Assembly (NCBI RefSeq): GCF_036108815.1
Contig: NZ_CP107985.1
Span: 6,076,001 to 6,140,000 of the forward strand
Direction: 5' to 3'
Length of the DNA: 64,000 bases
From: Streptomyces sp. NBC_00353
Lineage (GTDB): Bacteria > Actinomycetota > Actinomycetes > Streptomycetales > Streptomycetaceae
A program made the position numbers and the translations under genes. Of this stretch, positions 25,110-34,475 are shown piece by piece. Numbering within the stretch: the first letter of the stretch is position 1; every line of letters begins with the position of its first letter. The notes beneath the pieces are model-generated. The model did no database searches. It saw only the letters and a list, made by a program, of their open reading frames with translations, and was not told the origin of the DNA.

Positions 25110-25724
25110 ATGGAAACGCCCCCTCCCCAGACCGAATCCACCACGCCCACCGAGGCGGACATCGCCGCGTTCCAGCAGCAGCTCGGCCGCCCGCCGCGCG
25201 GGCTGCGCGCGATCGCGCACCGCTGCCCGTGCGGCAACCCGGACGTGGTCGAGACGCAGCCCCGGCTGGAGGACGGTACGCCGTTCCCGACGACGTACTA
25301 CCTGACGTGCCCGCGCGCGGCGTCCGCGATCGGAACGCTGGAGGCGAACGGCGTCATGAAGGAGATGACGGAGCGTCTGGCCACGGACCCGGAGCTGGCG
25401 GCGGCGTACCGCAATGCGCACGAGGACTACATCGCCCGGCGTGACGCGATCGAGGTGCTGGAGGGCTTCCCCAGTGCGGGAGGCATGCCGGACCGGGTGA
25501 AGTGCCTGCATGTGCTGGTCGGGCACTCGCTGGCGGCGGGGCCGGGCGTGAATCCGCTGGGGGACGAGGCGATTGCGATGCTGCCGGAGTGGTGGCGCAA
25601 GGGGCCGTGCGTGACGCCGTGCGTGGCTCCGAGCGAGAGCGACGGGTGGACGGTCGACGCGAACGACAGCGGCCACTTCGCCTCCCGGCCGGCCGACCGG
25701 CCCGGTGAGGGGGACGGCCGGTGA
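25110..25724 (+). CDS. DUF501 conserved protein
   Basis: A 204-residue cytosolic protein of the DUF501 family. The conserved block is LGRPPRGLRAIAHRCPCGNPDVVET (about 24-48), followed by TTYYLTCPRAASAIGTLEANG and CLHVLVGHSLAAGPGVNPLGDEA; the last two contain Cys and His residues that could bind metal. Function is unknown. It always sits between a divIC-like gene and ppx in actinobacteria as I recall. Its TGA overlaps the GTG of ppx, so the two are translationally coupled. A Ser/Gly/Asp-rich tail of about 30 residues is less conserved. Confidence 0.9.
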   Translation: METPPPQTESTTPTEADIAAFQQQLGRPPRGLRAIAHRCPCGNPDVVETQPRLEDGTPFPTTYYLTCPRAASAIGTLEANGVMKEMTERLATDPELAAAYRNAHEDYIARRDAIEVLEGFPSAGGMPDRVKCLHVLVGHSLAAGPGVNPLGDEAIAMLPEWWRKGPCVTPCVAPSESDGWTVDANDSGHFASRPADRPGEGDGR

Positions 25725-26662
25725 CCCGCGTTGCCGCCATCGACTGCGGAACCAACTCCATCCGGCTGCTCGTCGCCGACGCCGACCCCGCCACCGGTGA
25801 GCTGACCGAGCTCGACCGGCGGATGGAGATCGTCCGGCTCGGGCAGGGCGTGGACCGCACCGGCAGGCTCGCCCCCGACGCTCTGGAGCGGACCTTCGCC
25901 GCCTGTCGCCGGTACGCGGACGTCATCAAGGCGCACGGCGCGGAGAAGCTCCGCTTCGTCGCCACCTCCGCCTCCCGCGACGCGGAGAACAGGGACGAGT
26001 TCGTCCGCGGCGTGCTGGACATCCTCGGCGTCGAGCCCGAGGTGATCAGCGGCGACCAGGAGGCGGAGTTCTCCTTCGAGGGTGCCACCAAGGAACTCGC
26101 GGGCCGGGACCATCTCGCCAAGCCGTATCTGGTGGTCGACATCGGCGGCGGCTCCACCGAGTTCGTCGTCGGCGACGACCGGGTCCTGGCCGCGCGGTCC
26201 GTGGACATCGGCTGCGTAAGGATGACGGAGCGCCACCTCGTACGCGACGGTGTCGTCACCGACCCGCCCACACCGGGTCAGATCACCGCGATCCGTGCGG
26301 ACATCGACGCCGCCCTGGACCTTGCCGAGGAGAGCGTCCCGCTCACCGAGGCCGCCACGCTCGTCGGCCTCGCCGGCACCGTCACCACCGTGGCCGCGAT
26401 CGCGCTGGGACTGCAGGAGTACGACTCCGAGGCGATCCACCACTCCCGGATCTCCTTCGAGCAGGTCCAGGAGATCACCGGGCGGCTCGTCACCTCGACC
26501 CACGCCGAGCGCGCCGCGATCCCCGCGATGCACCCGGGACGCGTCGATGTGATCACCTCCGGGGCGCTCGTCCTGCTGGCCGTGATGAAGCGGACCGGGG
26601 CCCGCGAGGTCGTCGTCAGCGAGCACGACATTCTGGACGGAATCGGCTGGTCGATCGCCTAG
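25721..26662 (+). CDS. ppx: Ppx/GppA-family phosphatase (exopolyphosphatase)
   Basis: A 313-residue member of the actin-like ATPase superfamily: AAIDCGTNSIRLLVAD at the N-terminus, TSASRDAENRDEF, VVDIGGGSTEFVVGDD for nucleotide/phosphate binding, GLAGTVTTVAAIALGL, and a final EHDILDGIGWSI. It releases phosphate from polyphosphate or converts pppGpp to ppGpp. The short form (about 310 residues, without HD domain) is typical of Actinobacteria (Ppx1-like). The GTG start at 25721 overlaps the upstream stop. Confidence 0.93.
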   Translation: MTRVAAIDCGTNSIRLLVADADPATGELTELDRRMEIVRLGQGVDRTGRLAPDALERTFAACRRYADVIKAHGAEKLRFVATSASRDAENRDEFVRGVLDILGVEPEVISGDQEAEFSFEGATKELAGRDHLAKPYLVVDIGGGSTEFVVGDDRVLAARSVDIGCVRMTERHLVRDGVVTDPPTPGQITAIRADIDAALDLAEESVPLTEAATLVGLAGTVTTVAAIALGLQEYDSEAIHHSRISFEQVQEITGRLVTSTHAERAAIPAMHPGRVDVITSGALVLLAVMKRTGAREVVVSEHDILDGIGWSIA

Positions 26663-27122
26663 CCGAGGCCGGGCGGGAGTGCGTACGAGCGCGGCAGATA
26701 TCGCGCTCATGCGCACTCCCGCCTGCACCTTTGAGCCTGCGTCGGCTCCTCGTGGACCCTTCGCGCACCCCCTGCGGAGACACGCCGCGACGAAGTTCGT
26801 GAACTTCTTCACAAGGAATTCGGCGCTCCGGGCCACACTTCTGCTCCGTACGGGCTTCCACGGCCGCCGACGGGTCCGCCCGCCGCGCATGCGGGACGGT
26901 TCCGGGTGTGGTTCGAGGCGGTGGAAGAAGAGGGTGGTTCACAGCGCTCACGGGGCTCAAGGGCCTGCTCACAAGCGGTGAACAACGTTCGCCGTGGCGC
27001 GGTGGTTCCCCCGCGCCCCCATGACCTCGGTCACGTGGGCGGCGAAGTGTAGCAGAGGGTGGGGGATACCTTGTGAAGGGGCTCACGAGCGTGCCCCCCA
27101 GGTGGGGTGGATACTCGATGGC
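26663..27122. other. Long leader region of ndh
   Basis: 460 bp without a credible gene. It contains one strong Rex-type operator (26798-26813) and a weaker related sequence GTGAAC-AAC-GTTCGC near 26978-26992. No strong hairpin terminator follows ppx. The long distance to ndh implies an extended leader or a promoter near the operator. Confidence 0.5.
26798..26813. promoter_or_regulatory. Rex operator upstream of ndh
   Basis: CGTGAACTTCTTCACA matches the Rex operator consensus TGTGAAC-N3-TTCACA at all but the first base. Rex senses the NADH/NAD+ ratio and represses respiratory genes in Streptomyces when NADH is low. The site lies 310 bp before ndh, whose product oxidises NADH, so the regulatory logic fits. 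Confidence 0.8.
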
Positions 27123-28508
27123 ATGAGCACCACGGAGCGTCCCAGGATCCTCGTAGTAGGCGGTGGGTACGTAGGCCTGTACGCAGCTCGGCGCATTCTG
27201 AAGAAGATGCGCTACGGCGAGGCGACCGTCACGGTCGTCGACCCCCGGTCGTACATGACCTACCAGCCCTTCCTCCCCGAAGCCGCCGCCGGCAGCATCT
27301 CGCCTCGGCACGTCGTCGTCCCGCTGCGACGCGTACTGCCGAAGGCCGAGGTTCTCACCGGCCGCGTCACGACCATCGATCAGGACCGCAAGGTCGCCAC
27401 GGTCGCGCCGCTCGTCGGCGAGGCCTACGAGCTGCCCTTCGACTACCTGGTCATCGCGATGGGCGCGGTCTCCCGCACCTTCCCGATCCCCGGCCTGGCC
27501 GAACAGGGCATCGGTATGAAGGGCATCGAGGAGGCCATCGGCCTGCGCAACCACGTTCTCGAGCAGCTGGACAAGGCCGACTCGACGACCGATGAGGACG
27601 TCCGCCGCAGGGCGTTGACGTTCGTCTTCGTGGGTGGTGGCTTCGCCGGTGCGGAGACCATCGGCGAGGTCGAGGACATGGCCCGCGACGCGGCGAAGTA
27701 CTACACGAACGTGAAGCGCGAGGACATGCGCTTCATCCTCGTCGACGCCGCCGACAAGATCCTTCCCGAGGTCGGCCCGAAGCTGGGCACCTGGGGCCGG
27801 GAGCACCTGGAGTCCCGTGGTGTCGAGGTCTTCCTCTCGACCTCCATGGACTCCTGCGTCGACGGTCACGTCGTTCTGAAGAACGGCCTCGAGGTCGACT
27901 CCAACACCATCGTGTGGACGGCCGGCGTGAAGCCGAACCCGGCGCTGGCACGCTTCGGCCTGCCGCTCGGTCCGCGCGGTCACGTGGACACCTCCGAGAA
28001 GCTTCAGGTGCAGGGCACCGACTACATCTGGGCCGCGGGCGACAACGCCCAGGTTCCGGACATGGTCGGCCGCAAGGCCGGCAACCCGAACGCCTGGTGC
28101 CCGCCGAACGCCCAGCACGCACTGCGTCAGGCCAAGGTCCTCGGCGACAACGTCATCTCCGGGATGCGCGGCTTCCCGCAGAAGGAGTACAGCCACGCCA
28201 ACAAGGGTGCGGTCGCCGGTCTCGGCCTGCACAAGGGCGTCGCGATGATCGTCATGGGCAAGATGAAGATCAAGCTCAAGGGCCGTCTCGCCTGGTACAT
28301 GCACCGTGGCTACCACGGCATGGCGATGCCGACCTGGAACCGTAAGATCCGGATCTTCGCCGACTGGACCCTTGCGATGTTCCTCAAGCGCGAGGTCGTC
28401 TCGCTCGGCGCCATGGAGACGCCGCGCGAGGAGTTCTACGAGGCCGCCAAGCCGGCTCCGGCTCCGGCCGCCGCCAAGGCCGAGGGCGAGAAGGCCAACG
28501 CCTCCTAG
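27123..28508 (+). CDS. ndh: Type II NADH dehydrogenase
   Basis: A 461-residue single-subunit flavoprotein that passes electrons from NADH to menaquinone without pumping protons. It has an FAD-binding Rossmann motif VVGGGYVGLYAAR (about 10-22), an NADH-binding motif FVGGGFAGAETIGEVEDM (about 165-182), the flavin motif VQGTDYIWAAGDNAQVP, and AWCPPNAQHALRQAK. A hydrophobic, basic C-terminal membrane anchor (WNRKIRIFADWTLAMFLKREVVSL) is followed by an Ala/Pro/Lys tail. The start at 27123 is selected over a 43-residue longer frame that lacks homology-like sequence. Confidence 0.95.
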   Translation: MSTTERPRILVVGGGYVGLYAARRILKKMRYGEATVTVVDPRSYMTYQPFLPEAAAGSISPRHVVVPLRRVLPKAEVLTGRVTTIDQDRKVATVAPLVGEAYELPFDYLVIAMGAVSRTFPIPGLAEQGIGMKGIEEAIGLRNHVLEQLDKADSTTDEDVRRRALTFVFVGGGFAGAETIGEVEDMARDAAKYYTNVKREDMRFILVDAADKILPEVGPKLGTWGREHLESRGVEVFLSTSMDSCVDGHVVLKNGLEVDSNTIVWTAGVKPNPALARFGLPLGPRGHVDTSEKLQVQGTDYIWAAGDNAQVPDMVGRKAGNPNAWCPPNAQHALRQAKVLGDNVISGMRGFPQKEYSHANKGAVAGLGLHKGVAMIVMGKMKIKLKGRLAWYMHRGYHGMAMPTWNRKIRIFADWTLAMFLKREVVSLGAMETPREEFYEAAKPAPAPAAAKAEGEKANAS

Positions 28509-28551
28509 TCCACCCGCGGATGCTCGCATCCGCACAGCTCGTGCATGACGC

Positions 28552-28595
28552 CCGAAGGGGCCGCCCGCCATCCGTGGTGCGGGCGGCCCCTTCGG
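28552..28595. terminator. Terminator after ndh
   Basis: A perfect 17-bp stem (28552-28568 with 28579-28595) with a 10-nt loop lies 43 bp past the ndh stop. A small GCGGATG/CATCCGC hairpin precedes it. The remaining 200 bp up to cfa hold its promoter and the GGAGG ribosome-binding site. Confidence 0.85.
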
Positions 28596-28807
28596 CGTAC
28601 CCGGGGAGGGGCGGCCCTCCGACCCAATAAGTGCATGTGGGCTACAGGTATTTTGCCGATCCGTTGCGCTGCTGCGGGATGGCGTTGGCGCCGGAGAGTG
28701 TTGACGGGGGTGTACCTCGTCGTGGCACCACGGGTGCAGGGCGTGGTTCACGGCATGTTTGGGCATGTTCGGGCACGTTGGGAAACACCATCACGGAGGT
28801 GTACGCC

Positions 28808-30112
28808 ATGGCAGACGCCGCGTTGCGGCTGACCGCTCTCGCCGAGGAGTTGCTGGGAGAACCCGTACCGGTCCGGATCCGGGCCTGGGACGGCAGTGAA
28901 TCCGGACCGCCAGGTGCCCCCGTACTCGTCGTCCGGAACCGCCGCGCACTGCGCCGGCTGCTCTGGAAGCCGGGCGAACTGGGCCTGGCCCGCGCCTGGG
29001 TGGCGGGCGAACTCGACATCGAAGGCGATCTGTACGAGACCCTGGACCGTATGGCCGGGCTGCTCTGGGAGCGCGGGGCGGACGCGAAGGACACCGTCCA
29101 CCCGATCCGGGACCCCAAGGTGCGGGCCGCCGCCCGCGGCCTGCTGCAGCTGGCCGGGCCCTGGCCGCCACCGCCCCCGCCCGCCGAGGAGGTCCGCCGC
29201 CGCACCGGCCCCCTCCACACCAGACGCCGCGACAAGGAGGCCATCAGCCACCACTACGACGTGGGCAATGACTTCTACGAACTGGTCCTCGGCCCGTCCA
29301 TGGTCTACTCCTGCGCCTACTGGGAGGACGGCGGCAGCCTGGAGGACGCCCAGCGCGACAAGCTCGACCTGGTCTGCCGCAAGCTCGCCCTGAAGGAGGG
29401 CGACCGCCTCCTCGACGTCGGCTGCGGCTGGGGCTCCATGGCCATGCACGCAGCACGCGAGTACGGCGCCCAGGTCACCGGAGTGACCCTCTCCACCGAG
29501 CAGGCCGCGTTCGCCCGCAAGCGCATTGCCGAAGAGGGACTGACGGACCGGATCGAGATCCGGGTCCAGGACTACCGGGACGTCAGGGACGGCCCGTACG
29601 ACGCCATCTCGTCGATCGGCATGGCCGAACACGTCGGTTCGGTCCGCTACCGCGAATACGCCGACAGCCTCTACGCACTGCTCAGGCCCGGCGGCCGGCT
29701 GCTCAACCACCAGATCGCCCGCCGCCCCGAGAAGGACGAGTCCGCTTACCACGTGGACGAGTTCATCGACGCGTACGTCTTCCCGGACGGCGAACTCGCG
29801 CCGGTGGGCCGGACCGTCGCAACACTGGAGGAAGCGGGCTTCGAAGCCCGCGACGTCGAGTCGATCCGCGAACACTACGCACTGACCCTGCGCCGCTGGG
29901 TCGCCAACCTGGAGAAGCACTGGGACCGTGCCGTCACCATGACCTCGCCCGGCCGGGCCAGGGTCTGGCGGCTCTACATGGCGGCCTCCGCGCTCTCCTT
30001 CGAGCACAACAAGATCGGCGTCAACCAGATCCTCGTGGTGCGTCCGATGGACGGCGGGGCTTCGCGGATGCCGTTGCGCGCCCGCGAATGGAAGGCCTCC
30101 GCGGCCGACTGA
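28808..30112 (+). CDS. cfa: Cyclopropane-fatty-acyl-phospholipid synthase
   Basis: A 434-residue AdoMet-dependent enzyme that converts a cis double bond in membrane phospholipid chains to a cyclopropane ring or methyl branch. The N-terminal lipid-binding domain runs to about residue 140. The catalytic domain shows ISHHYDVGNDFYELVLGPSMVYSCAYW (substrate pocket, catalytic Cys region), LLDVGCGWGSMAMHAA (AdoMet motif I), GVTLSTEQAAFARKR and SIGMAEHVG. The ATG at 28808 has GGAGG 8 bp upstream. It stands as a single gene between two terminators. Confidence 0.93.
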   Translation: MADAALRLTALAEELLGEPVPVRIRAWDGSESGPPGAPVLVVRNRRALRRLLWKPGELGLARAWVAGELDIEGDLYETLDRMAGLLWERGADAKDTVHPIRDPKVRAAARGLLQLAGPWPPPPPPAEEVRRRTGPLHTRRRDKEAISHHYDVGNDFYELVLGPSMVYSCAYWEDGGSLEDAQRDKLDLVCRKLALKEGDRLLDVGCGWGSMAMHAAREYGAQVTGVTLSTEQAAFARKRIAEEGLTDRIEIRVQDYRDVRDGPYDAISSIGMAEHVGSVRYREYADSLYALLRPGGRLLNHQIARRPEKDESAYHVDEFIDAYVFPDGELAPVGRTVATLEEAGFEARDVESIREHYALTLRRWVANLEKHWDRAVTMTSPGRARVWRLYMAASALSFEHNKIGVNQILVVRPMDGGASRMPLRAREWKASAAD

Positions 30113-30129
30113 ACGCGTACGAGTGCAGA

Positions 30130-30172
30130 GAGGGCCGGTACCCGCAGCTCCAGCTTGCGGGTACCGGCCCTC
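30130..30172. terminator. Bidirectional terminator
   Basis: A perfect 17-bp stem (30130-30146 with 30156-30172) with a 9-nt loop lies between the convergent cfa and ABC permease genes, 17 bp and 33 bp from their stops. Confidence 0.85.
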
Positions 30173-30205
30173 CGTATCAGGGGTTGGCCATCAGCGGCTC
30201 ACTCG

Positions 30206-32731
30206 CTACTCCGTCTTGATCGCCGTCAGCATGTTCAGCCTCGCGGCGCTACGGGCCGGCCAGAGCGAGGCCAGCACGCCCACCAGCGCTGCCAGTACCA
30301 GGAAGACCGCGATCCGGTCCCACGGGATCACCAGGGCGTAGCCCGGGATGGCGGAGGCCAGCGTCCGGCCGATCGCCCAGCCGAGGAACGTACCGAGCGC
30401 GACCCCGATCACCGCACCGAAGACCGAGATGACCACGGCCTCCAGCCGGATCATGCGCTTGACCTTGCGCCGGTCCAGACCGATCGCCCGCAGCATGCCG
30501 ATCTCCTGCTGACGCTCGAAGACCGACATCGCCAGGGTGTTGACGACCCCGAGCACCGCGATGATCAGGGCCATCGCCAGCAGCCCGTACATGATGTTCA
30601 GCGCCGTGTTGATGAAGCCGCCGAACATGTCCCGGATGTCCTGACGGTCCATCACGGACATCGCCGGGTTGTCACCCAGGGCGTCGACCACGGCCTGCTC
30701 GTTGGCCTTCGACGCGCCGCCGTCCGTCTTCAGCCAGATCTCGCGGATGTCCGGGCGGCTCTGGTGCGCGTCCAGGATGTTCTTCGGCATCAGGACGGGC
30801 GAGAGGAACTCGTTCTCCTCGTAGACCGCGCCGACCTTCAGGGTGCCCTTCTTGTCGTCGTCGTACGTCACCGGGAGCGAGGTGCCGGGCTTCCAGCCGT
30901 TGGACTTCGCGGTCTTGTCGCCGACGGCGATCTCGCCGTGGGCGAGCGAATCCAGCGAGCCGGAGACCGTCTTCACGGAGAAGACCTTCTGCACATCGCC
31001 CGGTGTCACCCCGGACGCCGCGTGGTAGGCGCCCTCGACCCTGATGGAGGCGGCCTGCTGGGGCGAGACCGCGGAGACGGCGTCGGACTTCTCCAGGGCG
31101 GTGAGTGCCGACTCGTCGAGCGAGTCGCCGCTCGCCATCGAGATCATGTAGTCGGCCTTGATGTTGTCCGTCGTCATCCGGTCGACGGCCTGGCCGAGCG
31201 TGACGCCGAGCACCGAGATGCCGGTGACCAGGGTGAGGCCGATCGCGAGCGCGGAGGCCGTTGCTCCGGTACGCCGGGGGTTACGGACCGCGTTCTGCGC
31301 AGCCAGCTTGCCCGAGACGCCGAACAGCTTCAGCAGCAGCGGCCGCACCAGCGCGATGACCGGCCGCGACAGCAGCGGGATCAGCACGATGACACCGATC
31401 AGCGCCACGAGGGCCCCGGCCCCGATGATCGTCCGGCCGTCCGAACCGGCCGCCGCACCCGCGACGATCCCGGCCGCACCGAGCAGGGTGAGCACCCCGC
31501 CGATCGAGTTCCGCACGACCAGCGACTTGGTGGTGGCCACCGCGTGGACACTGCTCATCGCGGCCACCGGCGCGATCTTCGCGGCGCGGCGGGCGGGCAG
31601 CCAGGCGGCCAGCACGGTGATCAGGACGCCGACGCCGAGCGCGGCACCGACCGCGAGGGGGGAGACCACCAGCGGACCGGCCGGGATCTTCCCGCCGATC
31701 AGGCTCATCGCCGAGCGCAGTCCGGTGGCGAGACCGATACCGAGCAGGAAGCCGATCACCGAGGCGAGCGCGCCGACCACGGCCGCTTCGAGGAGCACGG
31801 ACCGCTTGACCTGGCGGCGGGAGGCGCCGACGGCGCGCAGCAGCGCCAGTTCCTTGGTGCGCTGGGCGACCAGCATGGTGAACGTGTTGGCGATCAGGAA
31901 GATGCCGACGAACAGGGCGATGGCCGCGAACGCGAGCAGCATCGTGTTGAGGTTGCCCAGGCCGTCCTCGATCTGCTTCGCCTGGTCATCGGCGAGGACC
32001 TTGCCGGTCCTGGCGGTGGCGTCCTTGGGCAGCAGCGGCTCCACCGCGTCCAGCAGCTTCTGGTCGGAGGCGCCGGCCGCTGCGGTGACGGTGATGTCCT
32101 GGAACCAGCCGGGCTTCAGGTAGAGCTGCTGGGCGACCGGGGTGTCGAAGAGGACCAGGCTGCCGCCCGCGTTGACCGCGCCGTCCTCGGTGGTGAAGAT
32201 CCCGGCGAGGGTGTACTCCTTCACCGGTCCGTTCGTGGCGACCCTGACCCGGTCGCCGACCTCGTACGTGCCCTTCTTCGCGGTCTCCTTGTCGAGCGCG
32301 ATCCGGCCGTCGCCGACCGGGCCCGTGCCGTCGACGAAGGTGTACGAGGCGTCCTTGCCGTTGGCGCCGGGGGAGAAGTTGCCGCCGGTGTTGGACCAGC
32401 CGTTGCCGATCAGCTTGCCGCCCGGGTCGGCGACCCCGGCGAAGCCGGAGACCCGGCCGGTGGCGGTGGCCACCCCGTCCAGGGACCGGATCTTCTTCAG
32501 CGTGGCGGCGTCGATGCCGGACGCCTTTTCGTCGCGCCGGTCGGCGTGGGTGGTGACGGCGACGGCGACGTCGTCGTAACTCTTCGCAGACTGGTTGCGG
32601 AAGGCGTTGCCGAGGGTGTCGGTGAAGACCAGGGTGCCGGAGACGAAGGCCACGCCGAGCATCACGGCGAGCACGGTCATCAGCAGCCTGGCCTTGTGCG
32701 CGAGCACATTGCGCAGGGCGGTACGGAACAT
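30206..32731 (-). CDS. ABC transporter permease with two FtsX domains
   Basis: An 841-residue integral membrane protein. An N-terminal helix (LLMTVLAVMLGVAFVSGTLVF) and a large extracytosolic domain (about 45-255) precede the first FtsX core of three helices (about 260-395, LFVGIFLIANTFTMLVAQRTKELALLRAVGASRRQV). A middle helix pair, a second extracytosolic domain and a second FtsX core (LGVVNTLAMSVFERQQEIGMLRAIGLDRRKV) complete the protein. This is the actinobacterial duplicated form of the MacB/LolE class, which couples ATP use to work outside the membrane on lipoproteins, peptides or antibiotics. It sits 55 bp downstream of its ATPase. Confidence 0.92.
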   Translation of the reverse strand: MFRTALRNVLAHKARLLMTVLAVMLGVAFVSGTLVFTDTLGNAFRNQSAKSYDDVAVAVTTHADRRDEKASGIDAATLKKIRSLDGVATATGRVSGFAGVADPGGKLIGNGWSNTGGNFSPGANGKDASYTFVDGTGPVGDGRIALDKETAKKGTYEVGDRVRVATNGPVKEYTLAGIFTTEDGAVNAGGSLVLFDTPVAQQLYLKPGWFQDITVTAAAGASDQKLLDAVEPLLPKDATARTGKVLADDQAKQIEDGLGNLNTMLLAFAAIALFVGIFLIANTFTMLVAQRTKELALLRAVGASRRQVKRSVLLEAAVVGALASVIGFLLGIGLATGLRSAMSLIGGKIPAGPLVVSPLAVGAALGVGVLITVLAAWLPARRAAKIAPVAAMSSVHAVATTKSLVVRNSIGGVLTLLGAAGIVAGAAAGSDGRTIIGAGALVALIGVIVLIPLLSRPVIALVRPLLLKLFGVSGKLAAQNAVRNPRRTGATASALAIGLTLVTGISVLGVTLGQAVDRMTTDNIKADYMISMASGDSLDESALTALEKSDAVSAVSPQQAASIRVEGAYHAASGVTPGDVQKVFSVKTVSGSLDSLAHGEIAVGDKTAKSNGWKPGTSLPVTYDDDKKGTLKVGAVYEENEFLSPVLMPKNILDAHQSRPDIREIWLKTDGGASKANEQAVVDALGDNPAMSVMDRQDIRDMFGGFINTALNIMYGLLAMALIIAVLGVVNTLAMSVFERQQEIGMLRAIGLDRRKVKRMIRLEAVVISVFGAVIGVALGTFLGWAIGRTLASAIPGYALVIPWDRIAVFLVLAALVGVLASLWPARSAARLNMLTAIKTE

Positions 32732-32786
32732 GTCTGTCAGTCCTGGGATGGGGTCCGGAAGCGGGATCGGGGGAGGCGGTCCGTGC

Positions 32787-33557
32787 TCAGCTGGTACGGC
32801 CCTTGGAGTCGAACGCCTTCATCCGGTCCAGCACCCCGTCCGCGGTGGGACGCACCATCTGGTCGACGATCGCCCCGTCCGCGAGGAAGATCACCCGGTC
32901 CGCGTAGGAGGCGGCGACCGGGTCGTGCGTCACCATCACCACGGTCTGGCCCAGCTCGCGCACCGAGTTGCGCAGGAAGCCCAGGACCTCGGCGCCGGAG
33001 CGGGAGTCCAGGTTCCCGGTCGGCTCGTCACCGAAGATGATCTCCGGCCGGGAGGCCAGGGCGCGGGCCACCGCGACACGCTGCTGCTGGCCGCCGGAGA
33101 GTTCGGTCGGCCGGTGCTTCAGCCGGTCGGACAGGCCCACCATGTCGATCACCCCGCGCAGCCATTCGGCGTCCGGCTTACGGCCTGCGATGTCCATCGG
33201 CAGGGTGATGTTCTCCAGTGCGGTCAGCGTCGGCAGCAGGTTGAACGCCTGGAAGATGAAGCCGATCTTGTCCCGGCGCAGCTGGGTGAGCTGCTTGTCC
33301 TTGAGGGAGCCGAGCTCCGTCTCACCGAGCCGTACCGAACCGCTGCTGAAGCTGTCGAGGCCGGCCACGCAGTGCATGAGCGTGGACTTGCCGGAGCCCG
33401 ACGGGCCCATGATCGCGGTGAACTCGCCCTGCGGGAAGTCCACGGTGACCCGGTCCAGGGCGGTCACCTTGGTCTCGCCCTCTCCGTAGATCTTCGACAG
33501 TTCCGTGGCGCGGGCGGCCACCGCGGTGGCGCGGTGAGCGGTGGACATGGTGGTCAC
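32787..33557 (-). CDS. ABC transporter ATPase, MacB/LolD type
   Basis: A 256-residue nucleotide-binding protein. It has Walker A GPSGSGKST (about 52-60), Q-loop FQAFNLLP, signature LSGGQQQRVAVARAL, Walker B IIFGDEPTGNLDS and the H-loop VTHDP. The sequence DEPTGNLD and the 250-residue size are typical of ATPases that serve FtsX-type permeases, such as the next gene. The GTG at 33557 is chosen because AGGAG lies 6 bp upstream; an ATG three codons later is also possible. No regulator is adjacent. Confidence 0.92.
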   Translation of the reverse strand: MTTMSTAHRATAVAARATELSKIYGEGETKVTALDRVTVDFPQGEFTAIMGPSGSGKSTLMHCVAGLDSFSSGSVRLGETELGSLKDKQLTQLRRDKIGFIFQAFNLLPTLTALENITLPMDIAGRKPDAEWLRGVIDMVGLSDRLKHRPTELSGGQQQRVAVARALASRPEIIFGDEPTGNLDSRSGAEVLGFLRNSVRELGQTVVMVTHDPVAASYADRVIFLADGAIVDQMVRPTADGVLDRMKAFDSKGRTS

Positions 33558-33879
33558 GGGAGACTCCTGGGTCGGGACTCGGTTCAGGTACGGGGCCTTC
33601 TGCAAGGCACCGCTCCATCGTCTCCTTCGATTCGCCGCCGGTCGTCAGCCCCGGTGCCCGTTCCGGAGGCCCTCTTGAGTCGCATCGGCGGGGTACGCGC
33701 GTCCTCCTGCGGTATGACGGCGACCCTGATGGCGTACCGCGCTTGTCACATCCGGCACGTCACATCCGGCACGTCGCACCGGCCGCCCCGCACCCGGCGC
33801 TCAGCGCGGCGGCGCCGTGGAGCCGCGCGGGACGAGGCGGGCGGCGGAGTCCTCGAATCCGGCTGCGCTGCCCTCCGTG
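33558..33879. other. Upstream region of the ABC operon with a tandem 14-mer
   Basis: No credible gene is seen. GTCACATCCGGCAC is repeated head to tail at 33745-33758 and 33759-33772, and a degenerate third copy follows. The ABC operon promoter should lie here. The right part may include further decayed sequence of the beta-mannosidase remnant. Confidence 0.4.
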
Positions 33880-34223
33880 ACCAGCGCCATGAGCTGGTGG
33901 CGCGGCTGGGCGAGGTGCGGACAGTCGAGTTCTACGAGGAGGACACCCGGCTGGCTCTGCCGCCCGCCTGCTACGACGTGAGGGTCACCCGGAGTGACGG
34001 CGACGCGTCCGCATACCGTGTCGAGCTGACCGCCCGCACACTGCTGCGGGATCTCGCTCTCTTCCCCGACCGGCTCGATCCGGCGGCCGCGGTGGACGAG
34101 ATGCTCGTCACCCTGCTGCCGGGGGAGAGCGCTGTCTTCCGGGTGACCGGCGCGGTGATCGAGGACCCGGGGGCACTGGGGACCCGCCCGGTGCTGAGGT
34201 GTGTAAATGACACCATTGCCTAG
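33880..34223 (+). pseudogene. C-terminal remnant of a GH2 beta-mannosidase
   Basis: One open frame ends at TAG 34221-34223 and reads VEFYEEDTRLALPPACYDVRV...LTARTLLRDLALFPDRLDPAAAVDEMLVTLLPGESAVFRVTG. I recognise this as the C-terminal beta-sandwich of actinobacterial family 2 beta-mannosidases. The catalytic barrel and about 700 residues are absent: upstream frames hold no related sequence and there is no start codon with a ribosome-binding site. It is a relic, with bldA 250 bp further on. Recognition is from memory of family motifs. Confidence 0.55.
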
Positions 34224-34418
34224 CCGGGTGGCGGACCCATGGCGAGCCATGGCGCACCCATGGCGCACTGGGCCGTCCGGGTGCGGCGAGTTTCCGTCAA
34301 TCCCAATTGTGGGTCTTGGTACCCACTACCCCGGCCAGGCATGTGCCGATGCCCTCTCAGCTATGCTGACGGACCCTCAAACGGTCAATAAAATAAGACA
34401 ACATCGAGCCACAGTTCC

Positions 34419-34447
34419 GCTGATCGGGGGACGTCCACGGATAGGGT
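34419..34447 (+). promoter_or_regulatory. Candidate bldA promoter
   Basis: TAGGGT (34442-34447) is a good Streptomyces -10 box, with GCTGAT about 17 bp upstream as a weak -35. It would start transcription some 20-25 nt before the mature tRNA. The AT-rich run AATAAAATAAGACAAC (34387-34402) just upstream is unusual for this genome and could be an upstream activating element. Confidence 0.4.
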
Positions 34448-34475
34448 CATGTGCCAACGCGGAGCCGCGCGCCAG

